Assembly (NCBI GenBank): GCA_038049695.1
Contig: CP142455.1
Span: forward strand, 32,339,501 to 32,403,500
Reading direction: 5' to 3'
DNA: 64,000 nt
Source of the DNA: Cinnamomum chago
Taxonomy: Eukaryota; Streptophyta; Magnoliopsida; Laurales; Lauraceae
Within the stretch, counting starts at the first letter, position 1, and each line of letters starts with the position of its first letter. The notes under the pieces were generated by a model. It was not told where the DNA came from. It made no database searches and saw only the letters and a list, made by a program, of their open reading frames with translations. Both the position numbers and the translations under genes were made by a program. Shown here in pieces: positions 24,513 to 34,562 of this stretch.

Positions 24513-25114
24513 TGCACCTACACATCTCTCTCTCACCTTACCTACAATCTCTCGCTCACCTTACCGGGAGAGATATAGTGATACAGTGTGCATGGTGGGG
24601 GCCTCAAATTTAAATTGTTGATGTAAAATATGGATACCAGGCCCCACCTTATCTCTCGTAATAAGGTTAAAACAAAGAAGAAAATAATAGAAAATTAGGG
24701 CTTTGATTCAGACCAAGGTCCCCAGCGCTCAGGGGGAGTGGAGATGTTAGGGGGCGTGCGGCATCTCATCTCCTCGAACAATTGCCGTTGCAGTGCCTCT
24801 GTGTCGGCCATGAAAGCCTCCGTGTAAGAGTTCTCCTGCAGGAGGTAGTGAGAGAGATCTGGATCGTTGGTGTTGGACATCCAATGGTAGGGATCTAGCC
24901 ACGTTTTCCCATGGGCGGAGGCGGTGAAAGGGATTTGTTTAGGACGAGGGGGTTTTAGAGATGGAGATAGGGAGGAGAAACGGGAGCCTACTGCTCCTCT
25001 TCTGCAAGAATAAAAAGAAGAAGAAGAAGAAGAAGAAAAGGAAGAAGAAGAGAAAGAGGAGGAGAGGAATGGAACAAGAGGAGAGAGGGAGAGCAGGTGT
25101 CTACATTTTAGCAT
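6843..25114 (-). CDS. S9 prolyl-oligopeptidase-family serine peptidase, 11 exons
   Basis: Exons (minus): 24714-25114, 22615-22772, 20057-20279, 19232-19377, 18899-19105, 17574-17708, 13405-13533, 10869-11281, 9856-10072, 7769-7962, 6843-7056. Product about 810 aa. Residues 1-65 are Ser-rich with few acids, a likely plastid or mitochondrial leader. A beta-propeller follows (about 70-520) and then an alpha/beta-hydrolase domain with YGAYGEVLDKSW and RGGGGGGKSWH. Catalytic residues: Ser652 in GLSAGG, Asp738 in FYDSR, His775 in MSGGHFGEGG. Closest family known to me is the plant oligopeptidase-B-like group (Arabidopsis At1g69020, from memory). All junctions keep frame with GT-AG sites except exon 4/5: the obvious sites (donor after 19232, acceptor before 19105) are off by one base. 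Acceptor at 19093 restores frame but drops four residues, and a GA-AG intron ending exon 4 at 19236 restores the expected SSE-VYV. Exon 1 donor (GTCTGA) is weak. Start chosen as the only Met before the Ser-rich leader. Confidence 0.9.
8884..9231. repeat. Tandem duplication in peptidase intron 9
   Basis: Two adjacent copies (about 8884-9050 and 9051-9231), each beginning ATGGGATCTTGTTTGCA and ending TTTTTCTCAATCATTT plus a short tail. They differ by small indels, mainly in a C-rich tract and a duplicated TTTCAAC. Confidence 0.85.
11282..13404. other. Peptidase intron 7, no internal gene
   Basis: A 2.1-kb AT-rich intron. It holds short open frames with no family motifs and A-rich runs near 12325 and 12840. 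No repeat with clear ends was seen. Confidence 0.6.
15257..15354 (-). mobile_element. Au-type SINE, 5'-truncated
   Basis: Plus-strand text GGGCAGCCCAGTGCACGAGG, then GGGGTCTGGGGAGGGTC and GAGGCTGTTTC, matches the reverse complement of the plant Au SINE as I know it. The tRNA-like head is missing. It is flanked by a perfect 14-bp target duplication, CACATGAAACTAAA, at 15243-15256 and 15355-15368, which supports true retrotransposition. It lies in peptidase intron 6. Confidence 0.85.
15445..15598. mobile_element. MITE-like foldback, copy 1
   Basis: About 154 bp with imperfect terminal inverted repeats of about 65 bp (left GATGCTCCTATGAGAGATAT, right TTTCATAGGAGCACCTCC), next to an AT microsatellite. 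The centre, CACATTTAAGTTGTTGACAT, is shared with the copy at 24505-24667. Located in intron 6 of the peptidase gene. Confidence 0.75.
15605..15644. repeat. AT/ATGT/ATGC microsatellite
   Basis: A run of TATATATG, then ATGT and ATGC tetranucleotides, directly after the MITE at 15445. Confidence 0.85.
15715..16345 (-). mobile_element. LINE 3' remnant (RTE-like reverse transcriptase end)
   Basis: Minus-strand pieces match the C-terminal part of plant LINE reverse transcriptases: SFRIDIEWASGVLCD and FYRMVIRPT (16345-16160), then RADRRVAAIEEIIKECCLRW (about 16060-15990), then FNKEVRKDMIECGV (about 15870). The 3' end has the GGGACAAGGCTTTGAT-type tail in antisense near 15770. Several stops and frameshifts break it. 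It sits in peptidase intron 6, in the same orientation as the gene. The clade name is from memory of the tail and motif style. Confidence 0.7.
18509..18588. repeat. 40-bp tandem duplication
   Basis: CCAAAGATAAATTATAAAAA followed by AGTCCTATGTAGCTT occurs twice in a row, 40 bp apart, in intron 5. Confidence 0.85.
19629..19950 (+). mobile_element. tRNA-derived SINE-like repeat, tandem
   Basis: The first unit has an A-box-like TGGCGCAGTGG at 19641-19651 and a B-box-like GGTTCAAGTCT at 19684-19694, the spacing of an RNA polymerase III internal promoter. The downstream body (TAGCATCTTTTACGTTGAAA, then CAATTGACCAAAGGCATAG) is repeated about 143 bp later, with a second B-box-like motif (near 19826) but no A box. 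A related A-box stretch, TGGCACAATGGAAGGCGCTC, lies near 30185. It lies in peptidase intron 3. Confidence 0.6.
20857..20994. repeat. 40-42-bp tandem repeat, about 3.3 units
   Basis: TCTTATGGCTAGAATCAAAT starts at 20861, 20901 and 20943, with a partial unit at 20985. It lies in peptidase intron 2. Confidence 0.85.
22073..22094. repeat. (TA)n microsatellite
   Basis: TA run at the left edge of the 22104-22275 foldback. A longer (TA)n plus (CA)n run lies on its right at 22302-22358. Confidence 0.8.
22104..22275. mobile_element. Long near-perfect foldback (MITE-like)
   Basis: Two arms of about 75 bp (22104-22178 and 22202-22275) are reverse complements with very few mismatches, joined by a spacer of about 24 nt. 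Arm text includes TATTCAAGTGAGGGATT and TTTCAAGTACAAAAGGG. TA repeats border both sides. In peptidase intron 2, so it is transcribed with the gene and could form a long hairpin RNA. A decayed relative is at about 24340-24450 (TACTTGAAATCCCTC and a GTGAGGGAT end). Confidence 0.8.
22302..22358. repeat. (TA)n(CA)n microsatellite
   Basis: TA repeat of about 21 units followed by a short CA run. Confidence 0.9.
24340..24450. repeat. Decayed relative of the 22104 foldback
   Basis: Contains TGTACTTGAAAT twice and CCCTCAC/GTGAGGGAT ends like the foldback at 22104-22275, but the arms are shortened and diverged. An AT microsatellite follows at about 24478-24508. Confidence 0.5.
24505..24667. mobile_element. 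MITE-like element, copy 2
   Basis: Shares with 15445-15598 the end GAGATGC.CCTA, the centre CAAATTTAAATTGTTGATGT and the right side CCCCACCTTATCTCTCGTA. It lies just inside intron 1, about 47 bp from the exon 1 donor, and like copy 1 abuts an AT microsatellite. Confidence 0.65.
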
Positions 25115-25285
25115 GGTTCTGCTGGGAAGGGACTATCAACTGTGGTGTGGTCTGCAGCTCTCGTTTTCTTTCTGCTCTCTCCGTAGAGTTGATAAAACAC
25201 AGTAGGTTTTTGCCTTAAATTTGGATGAGCCCTGTCCTTTAATTTTGAAAGTAAGCATCATCACTTTTGTCTGCACCTTTGGGGT

Positions 25286-26151
25286 CGTTTGTTTCTTGTG
25301 AAAGTGATTCACATGTGTAAATGACCCACATATGAGTCATTTGTATATGTAAATGACTCACATGTGGATCAGATTCCACCGTTTGTTACTAACATAACAT
25401 TTCACATGTGAATCTATAAATAAGTTGTAGATTGTTTGATGATATCTCAACATTCAAGCATCATCAATGGTTGAAAATTGGACACATGACCGTATTTGAG
25501 CTTCTGAAGAATATGAACGGTCCTGATTTTACAGGTGGGGCCCAGAACATTAAAAAAATTATAAAAGGCGGACTGGGTATGTTAGTAACAATAGGTTGTA
25601 TATTGTTTGATGATATCTCAACCTCCATACATCATCAACGGTTGAAAATTGGACACATGGCCGTGGTTGAGATTCTGAAGAATATGAACGGTCCTGATTT
25701 TACAGATGGGTCCCAGAAAAATAAAAAAATCATAAAAGACGGATTGCTATATGTTAGTAACAGTAGATTAATCGAACGACTGTGATTATGTTGATCATAT
25801 CTCAACCTCCATGCATCATCAACGGTTGAAAATTGGAGACATGACCGTGTTTGAGCTTCTTAAGAGAATGAACGGTTCGGATATTACAAGTGGGGCCCAA
25901 AAAAATTAAAAAAAAAAAAAAAGGCGGACTGCTCAGTGAGGCACTGTAGCAGTCCGCCCAGTAACAGTAACGTGTGTAAGTTTTTCACACCTCTTGAGGT
26001 GTGAAAATGCAATGCATAAAAAGGGTCATCTTTCACACCATTTACACAATTATTTTACACATGTGAATCAAAATCACACAAAACAAACATGATTTTTGTG
26101 TATTCATTACCCATGTGATTCAATTACATATGTAAATGGAAAAAACAAACG
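25286..26151. mobile_element. Putative non-autonomous DNA element upstream of peptidase gene
   Basis: Ends are inverted copies of CGTTTGTTT (25286-25294 and 26143-26151), followed on each side by CACATGTG/TTACATATGTAAATG-rich subterminal sequence. The inside holds three tandem units (about 25424-25975; anchor ATATCTCAAC at 25442, 25613 and 25797, period 171 then 184). No clear target duplication was found, so the exact ends are uncertain. It begins about 170 bp upstream of the peptidase ATG. Confidence 0.55.
25424..25975. repeat. 171/184-bp tandem repeat, three units
   Basis: Each unit contains CATCATCAA.GGTTGAAAATT, TGAACGGTCC(or TTCG)GAT.TTACA and a GGCGGACTG end. The first two units keep a frame open by chance (25432-25785); no protein family is recognised. 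The third ends in a strong hairpin, GGCGGACTGCT(25923)..AGCAGTCCGCC(25958), with an inner CAGTG/CACTG stem. Confidence 0.85.
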
Positions 26152-27310
26152 TATATGGTAATTACAATATGAGGAGCCTATCTATCAAACACTCATATAT
26201 TTTCATTCCTGTAAGCCCCATTTTTTAATTCAAATCTTCCAATTTGTTTATTGGACTAATAAACTCTTCTACTGATTATATTAAATCTTTGGAAAATTTG
26301 AGTTTTTTGTGAAAATGTCTCAACCTAGAAATCTAATTTCTTTTTGCACCTCTATTGCCCCCCAATTCATGGTCTACATCATTCAATACTCTTGTATTAA
26401 CGATAAATAACAATATGTTTAGTTAGAAATCTTAATTCTTTCCGGATTTTAAGAAATTTGTGAAAAAGTCCAAAAAGTTCCAAATATATTTAATGAGATG
26501 AAGATACAACAAGAGATGTAAATGGGATTTTGACCTTTTTAGAATTTAAATTACTAGTGTGATGTGGCTCCATCTTCTCTTTATTCAAGATTATCTGATG
26601 CTCTTTTTTTTTTTAATATTCACATTTGATTCATCGCTTTTATCCACTACTATAGAAATACAAAGGCTTTAAATACCTAACCATTCAATTATACATAAAA
26701 CAAATTGGCACTATCCAAACCTCTCGGAACCCTTGCATTGATTGGCACATAATGATTTTTCACCTCTCTCTTCAGAATTCAATGCCACCATCGGCACGTG
26801 TTAGGTGATTCAAAAAACAGAACAGGAAAAATAAGAAGAAAAAAGAAAAACTTTGTATGTTTTCACTTAATTCAATTCGTCGGCTGCCCGTCAAGTTTTC
26901 AAGCCCTGGGGTTATATCCACTGAGGATCAGCTTAAGCAACAAGATAGTGTACTGAGCAATATTCAAAAGATAGACAGGGAAATCAGTTACAATAGAGAG
27001 AATAAAAGGTAATCATCTTGTACAACGAAAACATAACCTAAAAATCCAATGGAGTTCACAGAAACACATAAAATGTACATAGGAAATTCAACTAGCCTCT
27101 GCCTTTCTTCCAATTTTACACACTAATGGAAAGCAAACGCCAATAGATGGATCATCTGTTATATGACACCTCAGGCATCCCCAAATAGGCAAGAGCAAGA
27201 ATCAACCTCATGGCATGCGTGTCTGCCCGGACATTCCATTTAATTCCCTCGTATGTAGCATTATTTCCACTTGAATAGCTAGCAGGGACCCATTCGAATA
27301 TAATACGGAT
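26152..27310. other. Intergenic between peptidase and BSD genes
   Basis: AT-rich with no recognisable gene. The right end presumably holds the 3' UTR of the BSD gene, whose stop is at 27311-27313. Confidence 0.6.
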
Positions 27311-30300
27311 TTACACTGAGTCAGTGGTTGTCTCTGACTGCTTTTTGGAATTCTCATCATCATCCTCACTTTCTAGAGCCTGCAAGTGTAGAGAGTGTCA
27401 GAAACACAGTTCTACTGCATCATTTTCCTCTTTTCCATATTGGAGACAAAAGAAATGATAAAAACCAAAGAGAACCGGCCTACAGCTCTATGGAACAGGG
27501 TATTTTTGGAATACCATGAATAGCAAAGGACTTAAACATATTGGTTGATGAGTTATTTACTGCACTGTGCGTCTAGGGCAATGTGGAATCTTAAATAAGA
27601 TAGAGAGTATATTATGTTAGGGCACGGCGGTACAACGAGAGAATTCCATGATAGAGAGGAAAATTGTTTCGATTTTTCATGCAGGCCACTATTCCGGTGT
27701 CTGATGTGACGCATTTTCCCTCCAGAATAGGGAAAAAATGATCTAATTTTCTTTGATAGAGGGGATTTCGATTTCCCACAGAAAAGGAGTAGGAGTGCAG
27801 GTTCCCTCTCATGTGGAAATAGAAATTCAAAGAGGGTGAATCCTCCCATTGCATAAAACAAGTACACCGTGGAGAATTTTCTTCTGAAAATGAAAATGGT
27901 TTCCACTGGATGTAAGTTTCCATTCCGTGTCTTAACATTTCCCGCTGTCTTCATTTTCTGAGGAGAAAGCATTTCATGCAATTTTAGCAGAAGCAGATTT
28001 TGACACAACAGATAGAGAAGATTTCTGCAGTCTTAAACATGAGGTACAATTACAAAAACATTTTACCATGAAAATGTCAGTGCACCAAATAAATAGAAAA
28101 TAAAATACTGAAAATGATGTCTTTGGTTTCAATTTTCTGCAGAAAACCATCACGCACACATAATTCTCTGAGAAATCAATAGTCATGACTCTGGCTGTGT
28201 TGCCATATTCATGCATCCCAGTACCAAATGGTGCCCCTTCTTTCCTGTCAAATAATAGAAATGGGGACCATATAGTGCTTTTCATGGGCACTGGATGAGA
28301 CAGATGAAGCAGCATATCTTCTCATCTCCTATCATTGGACATGATGGATGAAAAGCAAACAGGCCTATACATCCTCAATAGGTTAAACATGGAGAGAAAA
28401 TATACAAATGAAAACTTTTTCTTACCGAGGTGCTCCCAATCTTGTCGAAATCATCGTCAAAATCTCCATCGGCATCACCATCATCTGAGAAATTCAGTGA
28501 ATGATTTTTGTATGGAAAACTATGTGGCATATTATATTACAAACATAGAAAGCTCATGGTTACCAAAATCAATCAATCAGACTGCAGTTTAGCTGACAAA
28601 CTAGATAACCAAAGGACTAAATAGGAACAACATTGTTACAAGCGAATTTGGCTTCTTAATGTTTTGAGAGCCCAACATTCTCTTTTTTCCCTGAAACTTT
28701 GGGATCTCTTAAGTCCTGACCAGTAGAGAATCTTCTCAGCTCCCAACACAGCAAGTAATTCTACTTTTTAAGGGTTTGTAGCTAGAGGTAATAACTAGAA
28801 CAAGAGAAACCAAATAACAATTGAAAAAATTCAAGTTACTATGAGCCAGTTTGTCTAACTCCTATCGAATACCTAGGATTTAGAAATGGCATTCATTGAA
28901 GGGGCAAAAAACCCAAAAAAACGAAAAAAAGAGAAAAGAAATGATTGCCTCCATTCACCCAATGAGAGTAAATCTTAAGAGTTTAATGCCCCTCCTCAGA
29001 TCTCCACCCTTGACCCGTTAAATACTCCTGCAATGAAAGCCCTTCTCAATAATTCCTAGGTATTCAGTAATAATTAGGCAAAATGGGCCCAAAATAATCA
29101 TTGACAATATCCAATAACACATACAAACCGAAAAAATCAGATCAAACCACACAAGTTACACAGAAACAAGATTTATGTATTTAGAATCATTAAGATTCAG
29201 AACCAGCTCTTTAGAATAAAGATTGGAAAAGGAAAACCTAAATGGACAAGTTTACAGGTATTGAAAAAAATAATCTCAATATTTTAGCACCCACTCATGG
29301 AGAAAGACACTAAAAGATAAAGGTCTGGTTGGGTGCACCCAATCAAGAACCCAACTAAATCAAGTCAAGTCAATTTCCAACAAAATGAGGAGCACAAACT
29401 TTTCAAAGGGATTGAAAGGAGAAGGTACATTTCCCAAATCTACTTTTCACGGAAAAGTGACCGGTCAGACAGGTTTAGTATACCAAACCAGCAAGTGGTT
29501 TTTGTGTGCAAAGCAGATAGACAATGCTACCATGTATTGCTAAACTAAGCTTAGGTGGCCAGCCGTATCCTGTTTCTAGAAACACGAAACCTAAACATTT
29601 TGCAACTAAACGATGAGTCTTTTTTTTAACTAACAACAACATGGAAACCATATAAAGTTGCAGAAACTTAAGCTCTTCAGTTCTAGGGCCTAGCCTCTAG
29701 AACCTGGTTTAGCTATGCTGAACCAATGAAAGAAATTTATCAAATTAATCCCAAACAAAATCTAGCTCTAAAATCATAAAATTCCTCACTGAAATTATTC
29801 TGGGGAAACAATTACTTGTATTTCAGTTCAACCAAGCCAAACCAACCTCTAGCTTTCCATTTACATAACAATTTGCTGAAAAAAATGATAACACTGATAA
29901 AATAAAATAAAAAGAAAAGAAAAGAAAAGAAAAGAACATATGAGAACAAGAGATTCTAACCTCTAAAGCCTGTCTGAACTGAAATCAACTGATATGTACT
30001 AAAATAACTGATTTCTATCCGGGCTCCAATTCTAATATCAATGACGTTCTCAATTAAATTATTCAGTAAAGCAAAACTGGAAATCAGGTATTTCATTTCA
30101 GCCCAGCCAAACAGACCCATTTACATATCATCTTAAAAATAAGATAACCAAAAAAACTCTACCACAAAATTTTTGTCAAGCCTATGGCACAATGGAAGGC
30201 GCTCAACATATAATAGAACAGTGCACTACAAGAAATAGCTTAAGAAATAGCCATATGAGGAGAAGATTCATTCTGTACTGTTGGCCCTGCTGGTAAGCGG

Positions 30301-33300
30301 CTAGGATCCCATCCACAAGAGGCACAATGACGTGCCTACTTGAGGCGTGCAAGATGCAAGGAAACATAGAATAACTCGTGTATAGTAAATAATAAGTTAT
30401 GATAAGAAACATCAAATTAAGAAGGTTGCTTGCTTGCTGTTGTCTTTTCATCACGCAGAGGATTCTTTTTTAACCAAGCAAACAGCAGAATATGAGTCAA
30501 TAACCACATGAACTATATATACCTGGTCCATCATCGCTGCTGCCAAGATCACCCAAAAGAAATACATCCAAGTCCTGCTCAGTAGCCGAAGCCTTACTTT
30601 GTCTGTTTGTTTCTGTCATTTCAATCGCAGATGATGCTTTTGTGGTTGAATTTTCACTCGCTTTAGTATCTTTTCCTTGTTCTGCAGATTTCAGTTCAAT
30701 CTCCTCCATATATCGTTTCTCATAACTAATTGAAACCACATAAAGTAAAATATTACAGAGGGAAACTAAAGGCAGCCACAAAAGATTTAAGAAATAGATG
30801 ATCTTTTCCTGACATAAAAGAAGCAAAAAATAAAGTCTACAGCAGAAGATGTTTAATATATATTCAGACCTCAAATATTTACATACACACTCATGGTGCT
30901 ACCACAGAGACACTGATCTGACATGCACCACATGGAATAAAGACCAGACATCCTTAAACAATCCACTAAGAGAAGACCCTGGTCATTTAATTGATGGCCA
31001 GAAAATATAAGGCTTAAAAATAAATAAACAGTTCACATCAACATAAAAATGGTCAAACATTGCATAATAGGATATTATCTTGGCAGCTGGCCATTCACGC
31101 GGAGGCCATCAGATCAACATTTGGACCACTGGGTCAAGTGCACCTCTTGTACAAACTCAAGACAAGATAATATACACATGGAGCCCATCAGATCAACATT
31201 TGGACCACTAAGTCAAGTGCACCTCTTGTACAAACCCAAGACAAGATAATATACACACCAAGGTTGAGGATAAAATAGATATACTATAGAATGAGATCTT
31301 GGCAATCCCCAATAGCGATTAATGATTTCGATCAAGCAGGCATATTGGCACACTTAAAAACTTCTAGATTTCATAAGATCATCTATTGAATTCCAAAGGG
31401 GTAAAAACACCGAGGCAACCCCCCCAAAGGGGAAATATCACATACAGAATATTATTGAGAAGTCTCCCCTCCAAAGTAAGTGGAGGGAAAACCCTTATCA
31501 AGCCAGACTTAACCCAAGCCTTTCACAGGGCAGGTATGGTAACTAGTATCAGATATCCTAAACCAATCATGGAGCTGGGAGGGCGTGCGTTGGGTCAAGT
31601 ATGAATTTAACCCCAACATGTATTAAACTCAACTTGTTGTGATCTCAAGTAATATGCATAACAGAAACAACTAGACATGACATTATTATTGACTAAAATA
31701 TTATTGCAATAATAAACAAAATAACATCAATATCAGTCAACAACATGCTTCCTTGAGAAAGAAAAAACTTACGGAGTCACATGACTCTTCACAAGCATAA
31801 AATATATCCTCCAAAACTTTCTCTCTTTCATATGACGTGGGCACAACTCATATCTTAGCCGTGAAATTTCCTGCAGAAGCAATCCTATCAGAAAATGGAA
31901 TATCACATACTGAAATATCTTGCTGGGCCTAGAGCATCTTGATACAGCTCAAAGACTGAACACATGCAAAACATGAAAGCATAATCTAACTCAAACGGAG
32001 GAGTATAGCAGGAGGCATAATTTGGAGCTGTGTGCTTCTTTTCAATGATATATAGCTTGTTAAAAATGTCTTTTCTTACGTTATGGCATCAACAACATAT
32101 TAGTTTAAGATTTTTGTCTTTTCATGCTAGGTTCTTATGACATCTAATATAAAGGTGGTCTACACCAGGTAACGATATTCTTTTTTTTATCAGCAACAAA
32201 AACTCATTGATTAAAAAAGGAAAAGTCCATAACAGTACACTATCACCAGCACAAGAAAACTATACTGTTTCCAGCTGCACCTTAAAATGACCCCTCATAT
32301 AGCTCACAATTCTTTTATCCTACAGAAGAAAAATACGTTGAATGATAATTGAATCACAATCAATTCCTGGTTGCACCAAAAAAATGGAGAAAGTAGAGAG
32401 AAGAAAGAGATGAATGACATGTGTTAACTGAGAAACTTGGAGATATATGCCAAGCTGGTATATGATTGCCCCTTTCTTGGAATGGTGTCATGATACCCTT
32501 CTCATACTCATTTCTATTGCCAATGAAATACGTGAAGTTTCTCTTTAGTTGCAATGGATACAATCGAATCTCATGTTATTTATCTCACCCAGTTACACTA
32601 CATGGGAGTAGATGGCAATCTAATTTCTATTACCTATAATGATGCTCTATTGTTGTACTTGTACCACTATTCTTAGTCTTTCATGCCTGTGAGGAAGTGC
32701 ATGTCTCAGATCCATACACGTATAATCATCTAAAGTTACTATGGTGCCCTTAATGTTGCTTGATGCTAGTTTATGATAATTCTTTTGCATATGTAATTTG
32801 CAACTAGTTACTTAACCACAACCATGCACAATGATCTTAGCCAAGGAGAAAGCAATTTCACATTTGGTAACTGGAGATAACAGTACACTAAGAAAGAAAG
32901 AAAATACCTTCACAGTTGAAAGAACAAGCATAGCATGTCTTGCTTGCCATTCTGTAAGATCTTGCCTAACATTTGAGACTGTTGGGACATCTGACGCTTG
33001 TGGTTCATCTGCAAAAATAAAATAATAGTAATAAAAATACAAGAATCAATCTCATTTACACAAAAAGAGAGAAAAACACACAAATCAAAAGCATGGTGAT
33101 CACCATATCATCAAAATAAAGTAATAGATAAGTAAATCCACTGAAATACACTGAACAACCACCCCTTGAGTCCATGTCCAAGTCATACACTTCCATGGCC
33201 TCATTTTTTCTAAAACTTACACTAGATTAACTACTACCATACACAGTCTTTACTCCATCTGGAATCTATCATCTACCAATCATCCCCCGCCAAGAAATCC

Positions 33301-34398
33301 ACAGACCAAAACTAATACATTCCCTAATGTAGGTTGACAATAAACAATAGGGATGTCCGTGTATGTCTCAATCTGAACTTTTTGTTCACCACTAGATGAA
33401 CTCCAGATCTTCATAATTTTGGCTTGATCATTCAAACTCAGTTGTCAAATTAGATCTGGCGGCAATTCAAGGAGGTAGTAAGTGTGAGAGGACAACATTG
33501 ATCATGGGAGTAACAATAACCTTTTCTACTGAGATAGTATAGTTTTCTGAACAAAAACGAAGCATCTGATTCAAGATTAATCGGATTGTGATTTAAAGTG
33601 CACCCAACAGAAGTTACAGAACCCTAATTCCAATTGGAAGGAGAAAAAAAAAAAATCTTTCTGGCATCCTCACTACATCCATCAGATTCCGAGCACCAAA
33701 AAACCCTAAATATAATCAAAAGCAAAATGCAGCAACCAATCCCTACCATTCCCAACCAAGAAAAAGAAACCCCAAAATTTATAATCCAAGGATAGAATTA
33801 GCTGTCATCCTGAACACCAACCAAATCCTAAAATTCAACCAAAACCAAAATGCAGCAACCAAACCCTACAAATCCCAACCCCACAAACCAAAAAAAAACC
33901 ACCCTAAAATCAAGTCACACTCCAACCTAACCCCCAGTCAAAAGCAAAACATGCAGCAAACACAAACCCCACAATTCCCAACCCAATATCCAAAACCCTA
34001 GAACCAAACCCAAATCTACCTTCCAACGGAAAGTCCTGAAACGTGCTCATGGTGATTTCCTTCACGAACTCCCTCAGCTCGTCGGTGACCCCGAACTTCT
34101 CCAGATCCGGCTGTTGTGGATCGGGCGCAGGGTCCTTAGTCGGGATGGGTTGGACGGACGAGATCCCCTCGGCCAGGGTCTTGATTTGATCGGCGCGCTT
34201 GAGGGCCTCGACCTTGATGAGATCGGCTCGCTTGGTGGCTTCGGTGGCGATCTCTCTCGATTTCTTGGCAGTCTCGGAGACGATCTCGGCCGCTCCTTTG
34301 GTGATGACTTGGGAGCGTTTGGCTGCTTCTTTCGTGATCTCTTGGGATCTTTTTGCTGCTTCTTCTGCGAAGCTTCGAGCTCTCTGCCACAGATCCAT
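27311..34398 (-). CDS. BSD domain-containing protein, 6 exons
   Basis: Exons (minus): 34020-34398, 32908-33008, 31773-31870, 30523-30725, 28426-28484, 27311-27379. All introns are GT-AG and phases fit, giving 909 nt and 302 aa. Residues 12-77 are six 11-residue repeats (first EEAAKRSQEIT), rich in Ala/Lys/Glu and predicted helical, like LEA-type amphipathic repeats. The BSD domain spans about 103-195: FGVTDELREFV, then EWQARHAMLVLSTVKEISRL, then the diagnostic Phe-Trp pair (F179, W180) in KERKFWRIYF. The C-terminus is acidic (DGDADGDFDDDFDK and ESEDDDE). BSD folds are small three-helix domains found in TFIIH p62 and synapse-associated proteins; for this plant family I know no settled role. 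Probably cytosolic, with no signal peptide. Start: first Met, just after a GC-rich leader, with no upstream in-frame alternative in the exon. Confidence 0.93.
27553..28310. other. Final intron of BSD gene, ORF-bearing but uninterpreted
   Basis: Minus-strand open frames here (up to 151 codons) lie wholly inside the last intron (27380-28425) and show no family motif. A FLFPHEREPALLLLF-like reading is typical of chance AT-rich coding. Treated as non-coding. Confidence 0.5.
29911..29936. repeat. (AAAGA)n microsatellite
   Basis: Five AAAGA-type units in a BSD gene intron. Confidence 0.8.
31104..31258. repeat. 79-bp tandem duplication in BSD intron
   Basis: CCATCAGATCAACATTTGGA starts at 31106 and 31185. 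Both copies continue with TCAAGTGCACCTCTTGTACA and AAGACAAGATAATATACACA. Confidence 0.9.
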
Positions 34399-34515
34399 GG
34401 CTGAGGAAGAAATGCAGAGAAGAACGAGGGAGAGATTGTAATTTGTATGAATGTATGAAGACCAGGAAGAGTCATTGCTATCGAAAGATTTGGAGTTTTT
34501 GGGCTTCTGTCATGG

Positions 34516-34548
34516 ACACGTGGCAGACAGGTGGGGAGCAGTGGCCCA
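34516..34548 (-). promoter_or_regulatory. G-box/ABRE and site II-like motifs upstream of BSD gene
   Basis: About 120 bp upstream of the ATG, a CACGTG core lies in GCCACGTGT (minus strand, 34516-34524), and TGGGCC (minus strand, 34543-34548) matches site II-type elements of plant housekeeping promoters. Motif matches only; no functional evidence. Confidence 0.4.
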
Positions 34549-34562
34549 CTGTAAAAAGATGA

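Noticed and set aside
25432..25785. 117-codon plus frame with an internal repeat
   Set aside because: It is the translation of two 171-bp repeat units; the third unit is not open in that frame.
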